A stretch of DNA of 64,000 nucleotides from Goleter apudmare HA4340-LM2 (GTDB lineage: Bacteria; Cyanobacteriota; Cyanobacteriia; Cyanobacteriales; Nostocaceae): assembly GCA_019359495.1 (NCBI GenBank), contig JAHHHF010000089.1:1-64000 (forward strand). The letters are read 5' to 3'. Shown here one piece after another: positions 15,920 through 24,336 of this stretch. Both the position numbers and the translations under genes were made by a program. Positions within the stretch are counted from its first letter, which is position 1. Each line of letters opens with the position of its first letter. The notes beneath the pieces were generated by a model. That model did not search any database. It was not told the DNA's origin and saw only the letters and a list, made by a program, of their open reading frames with translations.

Positions 15920-18842
15920 CAACTTCGTTTAATGTGACTGTGATGTCTACCCATGTGACACCTGCGAGGCTGGGAAAGACTACATGAGCAGCTCCTACTC
16001 GTTCTGGTGGGCCGAGTCCTATAGCCCACATACCGGCGGCAATCGCTGCTTCAATACCAGCTGCGGCGTCTTCTATCACTACAGATTGGGCTGGTGAGGT
16101 TCCTATCAGCTGGGCGGCATGAAGAAATAGGTCAGGGGCTGGCTTGGGTTGCTGTACACTGTAACCATCAGCGATCGCATCTACTCGATCAGCAATTCCC
16201 AGTTTTTCTACAACTGTGCGGGCATTTTTACTAGCGGAACCAATAGCGATTTTAATCCCTTGTTGCCGTAATTCATCCAATAGGGCGATCGCTCCTGGTA
16301 ATAAATCCTTGGTGGTGATGTTTTGGATGGATTCTACATAATAGCGGTTTTTCCGCTCCATCATCTCTTGGATTTGTGCTTCTGAATACTGCCTATCGCC
16401 GATGATCGCCATCAGTGAAGCCCGACGAGAGACACCTCGTAGGGCTTCGTTGTCCTCCCGATTAAAGGGTATCCCCTCTTCATCTGCTAGCTGCTGCCAA
16501 CCTAGATAGTGGTATTCTGCTGTATCTGTGAGCACACCATCTAGGTCAAAGATGACTCCCCGAATATCAAGGGATTGGGGATGGGAGATTGGGTATGGCG
16601 TAGATTCTGCCTGCATATTTAGTCCCCAGTTCTGATTCTCTAGGTTTTGGCGTAAATCAAACTCATGCCATTCACCCCGCCAGTGCAACTGGAATTTGAG
16701 GCGCGTCCAACCGGGTGGTAGTTGGGGATGAGCTACAGGGCCTTTGTCTGTCATGCGGATACCACCGAAACCCAAAACTACAGCTTGCCAGACTCCACCT
16801 GCACTAGCCCCGTGAATCCCGTCACTAGTGTTACCCCTCAAGTTTAAGAGATCCACCATTGCCGCTTGCGTAAACCGTTCGTAAGCTATGGTTAATTTGC
16901 CCGCATCTGCGGCTAAGATGGCGTGAATAGATGGGCCTAGGGATGAACCGTGGGTAATGTCAGTGCGGGGTGCGTAGTAATCCCAGTTAGCCTGTAAAAC
17001 TTTTTGGTTGTAGGGAAACTCTTCTGAGAGTCGCATCAGATAGAGCAGCATGAGCACATCTGGCTGCTTGAGTACCTGGCGCTTGTTGGTGGCTTCAATA
17101 CTGAGGATAGCTTGGATCGAGCGATCGCGCGGCTCGAACTCTGGCAAGTTGATGTCTTGTAGTTGGAAAAATCCCTCAAATTGCTCAATCATTCCCGTTT
17201 CTGGATCGTAGGGAATCCAGATATTGTTGATGATATCTTGCCAGCGAGTCCGTTGCTTGTCTGTTAGGTGCAGTTTTGCTTTTAGTTCTGTCGCTCGTTC
17301 CGGGAAGTTTTTATCAAGCCAGTCATTGATTACGAGTGCTTTTTCTAAATTCCATTGCACCATGCGGTTAGTAAAGGCGTTGTTGTGTACAAACTCGTGG
17401 TATTCATCAGCGCCAATCACGCCCCGAATCTCGTACCGTTCAAACTGGGAATTAAATTCCACCCGACTACCCCAGAAAATCGCCGTATCGAGGATAATTT
17501 CAGCCCCGCGATCGCGCATCCACTCGTCATCACCAGTTGCTTGCCAATAATACCAAGCCGCGTAGGCAATATCTGCACTAATATGAATTTCGCGATCGCG
17601 GCACCAAATCCGCACGTCTTCTCCGTAATAATCGCTAGGTAGTGACCAACGAGGTGTCACTTCATCACCTGTTACAGCGCTTTCCCACGCATACATCGCA
17701 CCCCGATAACCGTAATGTGTGGCCTTGCGTCGCGCTCCTGCTAAGGTGTGATACCGATAACTGATTAAGTTGCGGGCTATTTCTGGTTGGTTATAAATAA
17801 AAAATGGCAGGATAAAAATTTCTGTATCCCAAAATATATGCCCGTGATAGCCAAACCCAGAAAGGGTTTTAGCGGGAATACTCATCTGGTCATTGTGTTT
17901 TGGCCCAGCAATCAGCAGTTGAAACAGATTGTATCGGATAGCAAACATGGCTGTACTATCGCCTTCAATCACAATGTCGCTTCTTTGCCATACCTGATCC
18001 CATGTCTGTTCATGGTCATTGAGCAACGTGGCGTAGTCTGGTAGTGCAGCGAGTTTATTGCGTGCTGCTGGGGCTGGTGAATCAATTTCCTGTGAGGTAA
18101 AAACTGTGACTACCTTCTCTACCGTCACTGTCTGTTCTGAAACCGCCAAGAATGTCGTACTCAAGGTGGGATAACCAGGGGCACTACTGACTTGTAACGC
18201 CGCCTCTACACCAAAAATTTCCATCCTCGCAGCCATGCCAATATCAATTTGAGAGCTACGGGTGCGGCGGTGTAGCCAAATGCCTGCATCGGTTTTGCCT
18301 TGGTCTAATTCTTGCCAGTGATTAAAACCTGCATTTTCAGGATAGCCGTTGATGCTCGCCTGGATTTCGATCAAACCGTCAAAGTTGAGGGGTTTGATTT
18401 GCAAACGCTGTCCTAACACATGCTGATCAGCGAGACTAGCAAAGCGTTCAAATTGCAGGTCTATGGTATTGCCATTGGGACTACGCCAACGTATGGAGCG
18501 AGCCAAAATACCTTGGCGTAAATCCAGCTGGCGATCGTATTTTAATATTTCTCCTTGATCCATCCGAAAGCGATCGCCATTAATAATAATTACCAATGGC
18601 AACCAGTCAGGACAGTTGACCAATTCTGTATAAACTACAGGCACATCATTATAGACACCGTGGATCAAGGTAGCAGGTAATCGCCGACTATAACCTTCCT
18701 CAAAACTGCCCCGTGTTCCTAAGTAACCGTTGCCAATTGTAAAGATAGTTTCTCTAGCTTCTAAATGCTCAGGAGCAAACTGGGTTTCGATTAATATCCA
18801 GTCTGTATAAAGAAAATGGCGAGAATTACCTTTAATATCCAT
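15912..18842 (-). CDS. GH65 disaccharide phosphorylase fused to beta-phosphoglucomutase
   Basis: A 976-residue bifunctional cytoplasmic enzyme. Residues about 1-745 are a glycoside hydrolase family 65 phosphorylase (kojibiose, maltose or trehalose phosphorylase type): an N-terminal beta-sandwich (NGYLGTRGS), a linker, and an alpha-toroid with HIFWDTEIFILPFF and the catalytic acid Glu480 in GADEYHEF. Residues about 760-970 are a HAD-family beta-phosphoglucomutase with the nucleophile D766-L-D768-G and the distal GSASKNA and DAAAGIEAA motifs. A disaccharide plus phosphate would give glucose and beta-glucose 1-phosphate, which the second half converts to glucose 6-phosphate. The next gene upstream on the same strand is sucrose synthase, separated only by a heptamer repeat, so the two probably serve sucrose and disaccharide use. 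Disaccharide specificity is not clear from the sequence. Confidence 0.92.
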   Translation of the reverse strand: MDIKGNSRHFLYTDWILIETQFAPEHLEARETIFTIGNGYLGTRGSFEEGYSRRLPATLIHGVYNDVPVVYTELVNCPDWLPLVIIINGDRFRMDQGEILKYDRQLDLRQGILARSIRWRSPNGNTIDLQFERFASLADQHVLGQRLQIKPLNFDGLIEIQASINGYPENAGFNHWQELDQGKTDAGIWLHRRTRSSQIDIGMAARMEIFGVEAALQVSSAPGYPTLSTTFLAVSEQTVTVEKVVTVFTSQEIDSPAPAARNKLAALPDYATLLNDHEQTWDQVWQRSDIVIEGDSTAMFAIRYNLFQLLIAGPKHNDQMSIPAKTLSGFGYHGHIFWDTEIFILPFFIYNQPEIARNLISYRYHTLAGARRKATHYGYRGAMYAWESAVTGDEVTPRWSLPSDYYGEDVRIWCRDREIHISADIAYAAWYYWQATGDDEWMRDRGAEIILDTAIFWGSRVEFNSQFERYEIRGVIGADEYHEFVHNNAFTNRMVQWNLEKALVINDWLDKNFPERATELKAKLHLTDKQRTRWQDIINNIWIPYDPETGMIEQFEGFFQLQDINLPEFEPRDRSIQAILSIEATNKRQVLKQPDVLMLLYLMRLSEEFPYNQKVLQANWDYYAPRTDITHGSSLGPSIHAILAADAGKLTIAYERFTQAAMVDLLNLRGNTSDGIHGASAGGVWQAVVLGFGGIRMTDKGPVAHPQLPPGWTRLKFQLHWRGEWHEFDLRQNLENQNWGLNMQAESTPYPISHPQSLDIRGVIFDLDGVLTDTAEYHYLGWQQLADEEGIPFNREDNEALRGVSRRASLMAIIGDRQYSEAQIQEMMERKNRYYVESIQNITTKDLLPGAIALLDELRQQGIKIAIGSASKNARTVVEKLGIADRVDAIADGYSVQQPKPAPDLFLHAAQLIGTSPAQSVVIEDAAAGIEAAIAAGMWAIGLGPPERVGAAHVVFPSLAGVTWVDITVTLNEVAR

Positions 18843-18844
18843 TT

Positions 18845-18912
18845 TGTCATTTGTTGTTTGTTGTTTGTCGTTTGTTGTTTGTTATTTGTCATTTGTCATT
18901 TGTTGTTTGTCA
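18845..18912. repeat. heptamer tandem repeat TTTGTTG/TTTGTCA
   Basis: About nine to ten heptamers in near-perfect register lie between sucrose synthase and the GH65 gene. This is a classical STRR of heterocystous cyanobacteria. It sits in the probable operon gap, so copy-number variation might affect coupling of the two genes. Confidence 0.85.
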
Positions 18913-18929
18913 CTCCCATGCCCTATGCC

Positions 18930-21344
18930 TTATTTCCCCAGATGTTTTTCTAATATCTTTTCGGCTCTGGGTTTGAAAAATAGATGAAATAAGGTTTCCA
19001 TGTAGCGCAGTCTAGCTTCCTTGTTGTCTGGGGCAACAAAGTTCCAGAAGCTGAAGATTTTAGCAAGTAATACTAACTGACTGGTGTGTAAATGCCAATT
19101 GTATTTTTGATGAATTCGCTGGTTCATCCATCCTGAAACTTCACACCAATATTCAGAATGGGTATCACAGCGCTCTAGGAATTCCAAAATCTTCTTCGCT
19201 GTGTCTTCAAAGTCTGTAGGATTGAGATAGAATTCATCTCCTTGATCGTTGATAATTTCTAAGGCACCGCCAAATTGCGTAGCAAAGGTTGGTAATCCCG
19301 AAATCATCGCCTCTAAAATGCTCCGCCCAAAGGCTTCAAAATGGGCAAAGTGGATATATATTCCCTGATAGTCGGCAACTACACGGTAAACTTCACCAAT
19401 GTCATGAATAGGGATACGCATCCCTACCCAACGGATATTACCGTGGAGATTATATTGATTAATAATGTCATGGAGTTTTTGAATTTCGCTGGCTTCTTCT
19501 GGGTTTGTAGCTGCTTCTGGATGTAGTTTACTGGTGAGGATAATTAAGTTGCAATGCTGTTGTAAAGCTGGACTTTTGCCAAAGCATTCTGCCAAGCCAG
19601 TGAGATTTTTAATTGAAGTGATGGGAGCAACGCTTAATATTGGGCGTTTTTTAGAGTTATTTAAATAACCAAAAATATGAGGGTCTTCACGTGCAAAGAG
19701 TAGATCATTGATGTGTGTGCGAAGTCCGGGATCTCGGTCTGATTTTTGGCTGTAATGGAAGAATATGTTCTCATTTACTCCCGGCGGCACCACGTTGAAT
19801 TTGGGACTAAACAGATCAATCCCATCGACGACATGATACAGTTTGGGCATGGTAAAACACTTATAAGACTCATACTGTCCGATGGTGTCTGGTGTACCCA
19901 AGATTTCTTGGTATGAGGAAGTAATGATGATGTCAGCTGCATTCATGCTGATCAAATCGGCGGTATACTGTGCCGAGAAGTGATATTGATCTTCAAAGTC
20001 TTGCCAGTAGAGATTACTAAATAAATATTTTGGCTTTTCTAGGGAGTGAGCAATGTTGCAGTTGGTAATTTTGAAACGACGGGCAAGCAGAAATGCCACT
20101 AAGTTACCATCGCTGTAGTTGCCCACGATTAAATGTGGATTTCCCTGGAATTGAGCTAGTAGTTCTTTTTCTGCATCTAGAGCAAATCTTTCTAGATAGG
20201 GCCAAATCTCAAATTTAGAAATCCAGTTGTCGGTAAATTCCTGTTGGGAATCGGTAAAGGGAACACGTAAAATCCAGGCATTTTCTGTACCTTGAAGTTT
20301 TTCGAGGCGGAGGTTACAGAATGTGCCTTCGCAGTTAGGAATGAGGCGGGTGAGTATGATTACATGGGGTTTGATGCCTACGAGATCAAGTCCAGCAAGT
20401 TGGATTTCTGCACGCAATTGGTTTTCTAGGTTGCGGGCTTGTTCTAGAACATAGATCACTTGACCGAGTGTTTCATCCCGTCCTAGCACATCTTCTTGAG
20501 CCACCCAACCGTGAATAGAGACGAGGACGACACGAAATATTGCCGGGATGCGGCAAACAAAGGCTTCGAGGATGGCAGGGTGCGGGTTGTCAATCAGTTT
20601 TTGCAGGAGTTGTAGGGTTTCGCACACACGGGCGGCGGTGTTCCCCCAACCAGGTTCAAAGCCTAGTTCTTGCAGGTGAGAATAAAATTTTTCACAGGGT
20701 TGGTTATCAGGCTGTTCACAAAGAAACTTGATGGCTTGGGGAATTTGCTGGGCTAGGTGAGTACCTGATTGAATGCGATCGCTGATTAGTAGGCTAATAC
20801 CATCGTAGTGCAGTTTATGTAGTAGTTGAAATAATAAATCTAAAAAATATAGAGAATCACTCAACACTTGAGTGCAGAGGTAACGGTTGAGGAAGGCTAG
20901 ACCTTGACCAATATTTCTGGAGTCACTAATTGATGGAGAATCTTTATAAAAGGAGCTGAGGTCAATTTCCAGGATATCAGGTTGGGAGCAATTGACTAAG
21001 CGATCGCTCACTTCTAGATATGCTTGAGGTGGCATCAGATCGAGCCTAGTTAAATCTGCTGTTAAACGCCAATATTGTTGGCTGGCAATCTTGGGACGGA
21101 CAACAAACCAAGTCCCCTCCTGTGCCAAAATCATTTCATGGGTGTAGTGAATGAGTTTGCCAACATGAGAAGAGTAATAAAAATAGTGAGGCTTTTGAGA
21201 TTGCTTACAGTAATCAGCAAAGGCTTGCAAAATTTCAGTTCTCAAGAAGTAGCGCTTGCCCACAGCAGTTAACGCATAGATCAACTGACGCAGAGCAGTT
21301 TTTTCTTCACTATCGTCTAAGATAGCTTGAACTAGTTCATGCAT
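18930..21344 (-). CDS. susA: sucrose synthase
   Basis: An 804-residue GT4 enzyme that reversibly converts sucrose and a nucleoside diphosphate into NDP-glucose and fructose. The length and N-terminus (cellular-targeting and ENOD40-like regulatory domains, about 1-260) match cyanobacterial SusA. The catalytic half shows NLVAFLLARRF, DGIDLFSPKFNVVPPGVNE, SVAPITSIKNLTGL and the E-x7-E nucleotide-sugar motif in EAFGRSILEAMISGLP. The N-terminal Ser phosphorylated in plants has no clear counterpart. In heterocystous species SusA mainly cleaves sucrose and affects carbon flux to heterocysts and glycogen. The GH65-phosphoglucomutase gene lies downstream on the same strand. The start at 21344 opens MHELVQAIL, typical of the family. 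Confidence 0.95.
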   Translation of the reverse strand: MHELVQAILDDSEEKTALRQLIYALTAVGKRYFLRTEILQAFADYCKQSQKPHYFYYSSHVGKLIHYTHEMILAQEGTWFVVRPKIASQQYWRLTADLTRLDLMPPQAYLEVSDRLVNCSQPDILEIDLSSFYKDSPSISDSRNIGQGLAFLNRYLCTQVLSDSLYFLDLLFQLLHKLHYDGISLLISDRIQSGTHLAQQIPQAIKFLCEQPDNQPCEKFYSHLQELGFEPGWGNTAARVCETLQLLQKLIDNPHPAILEAFVCRIPAIFRVVLVSIHGWVAQEDVLGRDETLGQVIYVLEQARNLENQLRAEIQLAGLDLVGIKPHVIILTRLIPNCEGTFCNLRLEKLQGTENAWILRVPFTDSQQEFTDNWISKFEIWPYLERFALDAEKELLAQFQGNPHLIVGNYSDGNLVAFLLARRFKITNCNIAHSLEKPKYLFSNLYWQDFEDQYHFSAQYTADLISMNAADIIITSSYQEILGTPDTIGQYESYKCFTMPKLYHVVDGIDLFSPKFNVVPPGVNENIFFHYSQKSDRDPGLRTHINDLLFAREDPHIFGYLNNSKKRPILSVAPITSIKNLTGLAECFGKSPALQQHCNLIILTSKLHPEAATNPEEASEIQKLHDIINQYNLHGNIRWVGMRIPIHDIGEVYRVVADYQGIYIHFAHFEAFGRSILEAMISGLPTFATQFGGALEIINDQGDEFYLNPTDFEDTAKKILEFLERCDTHSEYWCEVSGWMNQRIHQKYNWHLHTSQLVLLAKIFSFWNFVAPDNKEARLRYMETLFHLFFKPRAEKILEKHLGK

Positions 21345-21566
21345 GACGAATTCCCGAACCTCTGTTAGATCATGACCTCAACTCTCTCCTCAAAAACTTT
21401 AATTCTCAATGCGATGCGTATTTATAGGTACATTTCACCTTTTATCCTAGACAAATGCCAAAGCTCTGTGCTTCTAGCTTTAGGATGAGAAGCCAAAATT
21501 TTTTCTGTGATTTTTGCCTCACCACGCCACTCCTCCTTGTGGGTGGCTGTATTTAATTTTGAATTT

Positions 21567-21843
21567 TGTTAGCGCAGCGTTAGCGAGTCCACGTTCGGTT
21601 TTAGCGTCTCGAAGAGAGCATCATTTTGAATTCGGAGCGTACTGTCAAGATAAAAATGATGGACTGTAGTGCGGGCATCTTGCCCGCGTGAGCGAGACGC
21701 TCACACTACCAAAAATCCCTCAAAACAAAATTGACTGTAGTGCGGGCATCTTGCCCGCGTGAGCGAGACGCTCACACTAGTACCCCTAAGGGGATCTTGC
21801 TACGGGTAGTGTCTCCGTAGGAGAAGCGACGTAGACGGTAGGT
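21567..21843. repeat. cluster of palindromic repeats and a rearranged MITE copy
   Basis: Positions 21641-21733 are the inverted counterpart of the 102-bp element at 964-1065, without its outer TIR. The module CTGTAGTGCGGGCATCTTGC plus the GTGAGCGAGACGCTCAC hairpin occurs twice, at 21664-21718 and 21734-21779. Flanking pieces at 21569-21620 (TTAGCGCAGCGTTAGCGAG) and 21781-21843 (CCCCTAAGGGG, TCTCCGTAGGAGA) belong to the other palindromic repeat family. Between 21345 and 22187 I see no gene other than these repeats and the likely long leader of the HetP-like gene. Confidence 0.75.
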
Positions 21844-22187
21844 ACTCAAATTTTCTGGAGATAAGTAATTTTTTCAAAAAAGTGCCAATTTGGCTAAATA
21901 GGTCGCCAAGACGGAGTATTCTGTATATGAGTACATTCTCAATGCGTCATCCAATACTACAGATTTTTACCTACTGTGGATGCATACAGATATAGACATA
22001 GCAGTTAGCAAGCACCACTCAAGCTAAAAAATAGAAAGTTTCTTCAGTACTAGTGCCGAAAGCAGACATAGCAAAGCAGAATCAACAAAAATATTCATCT
22101 GGATGATCAGGCTGCTCAATTGCCAATTAAAGCATGTGAAAGTGACTTTGCCATACCTCAGTTAAGAGCTAGCAAAAGGAACTCAAT

Positions 22188-22298
22188 ATGAACACTATGG
22201 GTGCATCTGCTGAGGTAACTTCAATTTCGCATTGCAGACATCATACTCGACCCTATCAAGCAACTGCAAAAGGGTGGGATCAACTGATAAACCTCTAG
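22188..22298 (+). CDS. short upstream ORF in the HetP-like leader
   Basis: ATG at 22188 is preceded by a good Shine-Dalgarno (AAAAGGAAC) and opens a 36-codon frame ending 26 bp before the preferred start of the HetP-like gene. The peptide (MNTMGASAEVTSISH, then a His/Arg-rich part) matches nothing I recognise. It may be a regulatory leader peptide, a degraded gene or chance. The ribosome site upstream of it is better than the one in front of the main gene, which favours translation coupling. Confidence 0.4.
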   Translation: MNTMGASAEVTSISHCRHHTRPYQATAKGWDQLINL

Positions 22299-22324
22299 AT
22301 AAACAAGTTAAATTAGGGTTGCTT

Positions 22325-22756
22325 ATGAATTACAACATTACTTCCTCTCAAAAAAATTACCAAAAAGCTATTAGTCCAGAACAATTAAATCAAATTGTCG
22401 AAGCGATCGCTGATGGCAGATATTCTTGGGCTTGTGTGCTGATTTTACGTTTTGTCGGTTACAATCCACTCCATTTTATTCCCCAACGGACTTACAGCCG
22501 TTTGATGAAGGAAAATAGTCAAATTCAAAACACACCTATATCTACCAGTAGGAATATACCAACTAGTATTCCATCTTCTGTTAACAGATCTAGCAATCGG
22601 GCTACTACTGAGGTTCTCAATCAAATGAACGACGTAGATTATTTAGAAACATCTGATAAAAAACAAGCCCGTCTCCAGGGAGATAATAAACCACATCATT
22701 TAGAAACTAAGAGTAAGCCACGCTATTTATCAGATTCTCATAGACTATATAATTAG
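22325..22756 (+). CDS. HetP-family heterocyst commitment-like protein
   Basis: A 143-residue protein from ATG 22325. The core from about residue 15 to 65 (ISPEQLNQIVEAIADGRYSW, ACVLILRFVGYNPLHFIPQR, TYSRLMKEN) is the HetP-family signature; HetP and its paralogues (Asl1930, Alr2902 and Alr3234 in Anabaena PCC 7120) control commitment to heterocyst differentiation. The C-terminal 80 residues are polar and poorly conserved. The long repeat-filled upstream region and the short upstream ORF suggest regulated expression. I cannot say which paralogue this is, so I leave the symbol empty. An in-frame TTG at 22232 would add 31 unlikely residues. Confidence 0.85.
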   Translation: MNYNITSSQKNYQKAISPEQLNQIVEAIADGRYSWACVLILRFVGYNPLHFIPQRTYSRLMKENSQIQNTPISTSRNIPTSIPSSVNRSSNRATTEVLNQMNDVDYLETSDKKQARLQGDNKPHHLETKSKPRYLSDSHRLYN

Positions 22757-22774
22757 TGTTTTTTAGGTTTTTTT

Positions 22775-22826
22775 CTCCATGATTTGATTGTCATGGAGTA
22801 GGGGCACAACAATTTTGTGCCCCTAC
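22775..22826. terminator. two adjacent hairpins between convergent genes
   Basis: CTCCATGA/TCATGGAG (22775-22798) is followed directly by GTAGGGGCACAA/TTGTGCCCCTAC (22798-22826, perfect 12-bp arms). They lie between the HetP-like gene and the convergent gene at 22833 and probably end both transcripts. The second hairpin is also a widespread cyanobacterial repeat. Confidence 0.65.
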
Positions 22827-22832
22827 ATTAAC

Positions 22833-23189
22833 CTAGCCAAACCAATCAGATGGGACAAAACCTGGAGCGGCTATTTCTGGAATATGTCGTCTAACTTCTT
22901 CTGCTTGTTCGTTTAAAATTGCCTCAATGCCTTGACGAATGATTGCTTCCATTTGAGATATTTGTCCTACATATTGATGTAGATAATCCGCAGATATTAA
23001 TATTTGTTCTTCCGGGTCAACTGATATATAGTTGTTGGGGACTCTAGTCAAAATATAAGCAATTAAACTTTGCCTCAAGTCAGCATTAGCATAAGCCTCT
23101 TGATATGGATGAAGAGGATATGTTTCCAAAATCATCTCTATTTCTTGAACAACTATTTTTTCGGTTAGATTAACGAGAGTTTTAGACAT
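22833..23189 (-). CDS. conserved cyanobacterial protein, possibly ComFB-like
   Basis: A 118-residue acidic, helical protein from ATG 23189 (a GTG at 23198 is possible). The pattern KIVVQEIEMIL then LIAYILTRVPNNYISVDPEEQ recalls late-competence ComFB-family proteins of cyanobacteria (an EEI...AYALNRLPP pattern), but the similarity is partial. The C-terminus PEIAAPGFVPSDWFG looks conserved in relatives I recall from Nostoc. It is convergent with the HetP-like gene; upstream is a phosphatase-like gene on the same strand, about 115 bp away. Function is unknown. Confidence 0.65.
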   Translation of the reverse strand: MSKTLVNLTEKIVVQEIEMILETYPLHPYQEAYANADLRQSLIAYILTRVPNNYISVDPEEQILISADYLHQYVGQISQMEAIIRQGIEAILNEQAEEVRRHIPEIAAPGFVPSDWFG

Positions 23190-23303
23190 TTCAAACACCC
23201 TGTTTATTTTAAATGCGTTTATATTAATGATATCTCTAAATACTTTTTTTGACAGCTTAACTCATAGTGTATTCAAGTTAGTTTTTCTTGAGAAATGCTA
23301 TAA

Positions 23304-23687
23304 TTAAAGCAAGCCTAAGTTTATGGTTTGTTGCAGTGCATTATCAAATGTAATTCCTTGTTTTGTAGCTATATATATTAATACTATCGCAGCTGAACGT
23401 ATTGAATTGTCACAGTGTATCAAAATTGGCTTGGGCAATTCATTAATTGCTTGAGATACAAGTAGTACAGCTTGATGGTTAATTCCTTCAGCTTTAATTG
23501 GCAGATTGATGTAGCGCAATTCTAAAAACTCTGTTTTTTCTTGTTCGTACTCAAGGCAACCTGTTTCATCTGATGAGCGCAAGTTAAGTACAGATTTATA
23601 ACCCTCATCAGCAATCTGTTGTAGCTGTTCTAGCGTAATTTGTCCAGCGATCGCTAACTGATCATTAATCTTCCTAACAGTATTCAT
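23304..23687 (-). CDS. dual-specificity phosphatase-like protein (DUF442/BLH type)
   Basis: A 127-residue protein with the fold and motif pattern of the phosphatase domain of beta-lactamase hydrolase-like proteins: LAIAGQITLEQLQQIADEGYKS, VLNLRSSDE, LPIKAEGINHQ and the active-site loop IHCDNSIRSAA, with the Cys-x4-Arg spacing of DUF442. Most members have CxxGxRS; here the Gly is replaced by Ser, which may affect activity. The usual fused hydrolase domain is absent. Substrate is unknown; roles in sulfide metabolism or protein dephosphorylation are suggested for relatives. Confidence 0.8.
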   Translation of the reverse strand: MNTVRKINDQLAIAGQITLEQLQQIADEGYKSVLNLRSSDETGCLEYEQEKTEFLELRYINLPIKAEGINHQAVLLVSQAINELPKPILIHCDNSIRSAAIVLIYIATKQGITFDNALQQTINLGLL

Positions 23688-23775
23688 TGTATTAACATTT
23701 CCATCAATCGGTGAGCAGTTAAAAAATCTGATGCAATTTCAAGTATGGGCGATATTTTAAGTACCTGTGTCAACT

Positions 23776-23902
23776 TAAGCCTTGGCGAATAGAATTCGCA
23801 GCTATACAGACAAAGTCCGCGGAGGCAGACTAACACAAAATCAAGGTTTTCAACCCACGAAGGTGGGTTTTGCCTGTGTAGCCGCGACTTCCAGTCGCCT
23901 GG
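23776..23902. repeat. ~125-bp dispersed repeat, copy 1
   Basis: It starts TAAGCCTTGGCGAATAGAAT, contains CAAAGTCCGCGGAGGCAGAC, a CCCACGAAGGTGGG hairpin and ends with the arms GCGACT/AGTCGC. An almost identical second copy follows after 33 bp. The family is common in Nostoc-type genomes. Confidence 0.8.
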
Positions 23903-23935
23903 GCTAGTATTAAATTAGACTTTTCAAACACCCTC

Positions 23936-24060
23936 TAAGCCTTGGCGAATAGAATTCGCAGCTATACAGACAAAGTCCGCCTCCGCGGACTAATGCAAAA
24001 TTAAGGTTATTAAACCCACGGAGGTGGGTTTTGTTTGTGTAGAAGCGGTTTCTAACCGCC
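23936..24060. repeat. ~125-bp dispersed repeat, copy 2
   Basis: Same orientation as the copy at 23776. The hairpin is now CCCACGGAGGTGGG and the terminal arms are GCGGTT/AACCGC, so the stem has changed on both sides while pairing is kept. This compensatory pattern points to selection on, or copying of, a folded structure. Confidence 0.8.
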
Positions 24061-24119
24061 GATTTATCGTTAAGTTGACACCAATGTATTTTAAATCGCC
24101 CATACCGATGTCCAATATT

Positions 24120-24287
24120 TCAAGCATCAGCACTATCTCCTTCAAAAGGTTGAATTCCTGTTGCTGGATAGTCATCATCTCTAGGGCTAAAAATCCTCGC
24201 GGCGGCAACGGAAATATAGTTGATTACTTTTTGAGTTACTTCTTGAATAGCTTGAATGATTTTCTCTAAGACTTTGGCGATAGACAT
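24120..24287 (-). CDS. 55-residue cyanobacterial small protein
   Basis: ATG at 24287 has a strong Shine-Dalgarno (CAGGAGATAAAATT before it). The product is an amphipathic helix (MSIAKVLEKIIQAIQEVTQK and following residues) and an acidic C-terminus SPRDDDYPATGIQPFEGD. The tail pattern (DDDYPATG-QPFEG) is one I associate with short proteins in filamentous cyanobacteria, whose function is unknown. The stop lies 60 bp beyond the tandem repeat. The gene is between the phosphatase-like and GerMN genes, all on the minus strand. Confidence 0.7.
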   Translation of the reverse strand: MSIAKVLEKIIQAIQEVTQKVINYISVAAARIFSPRDDDYPATGIQPFEGDSADA

Positions 24288-24336
24288 AATTTTATCTCCT
24301 GATTTTACTGATTAGATCAAAGTGGCAACTATTTAA

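Noticed and set aside
21845-22187. NtcA-type GTA-N8-TAC sites upstream of the HetP-like gene
   Set aside because: Several GTA and TAC triplets occur but I found none with the right spacing.
23990-24208. 72-codon minus-strand frame overlapping the 55-codon gene
   Set aside because: It runs into the dispersed repeat and out of frame with the better-supported gene at 24120-24287.
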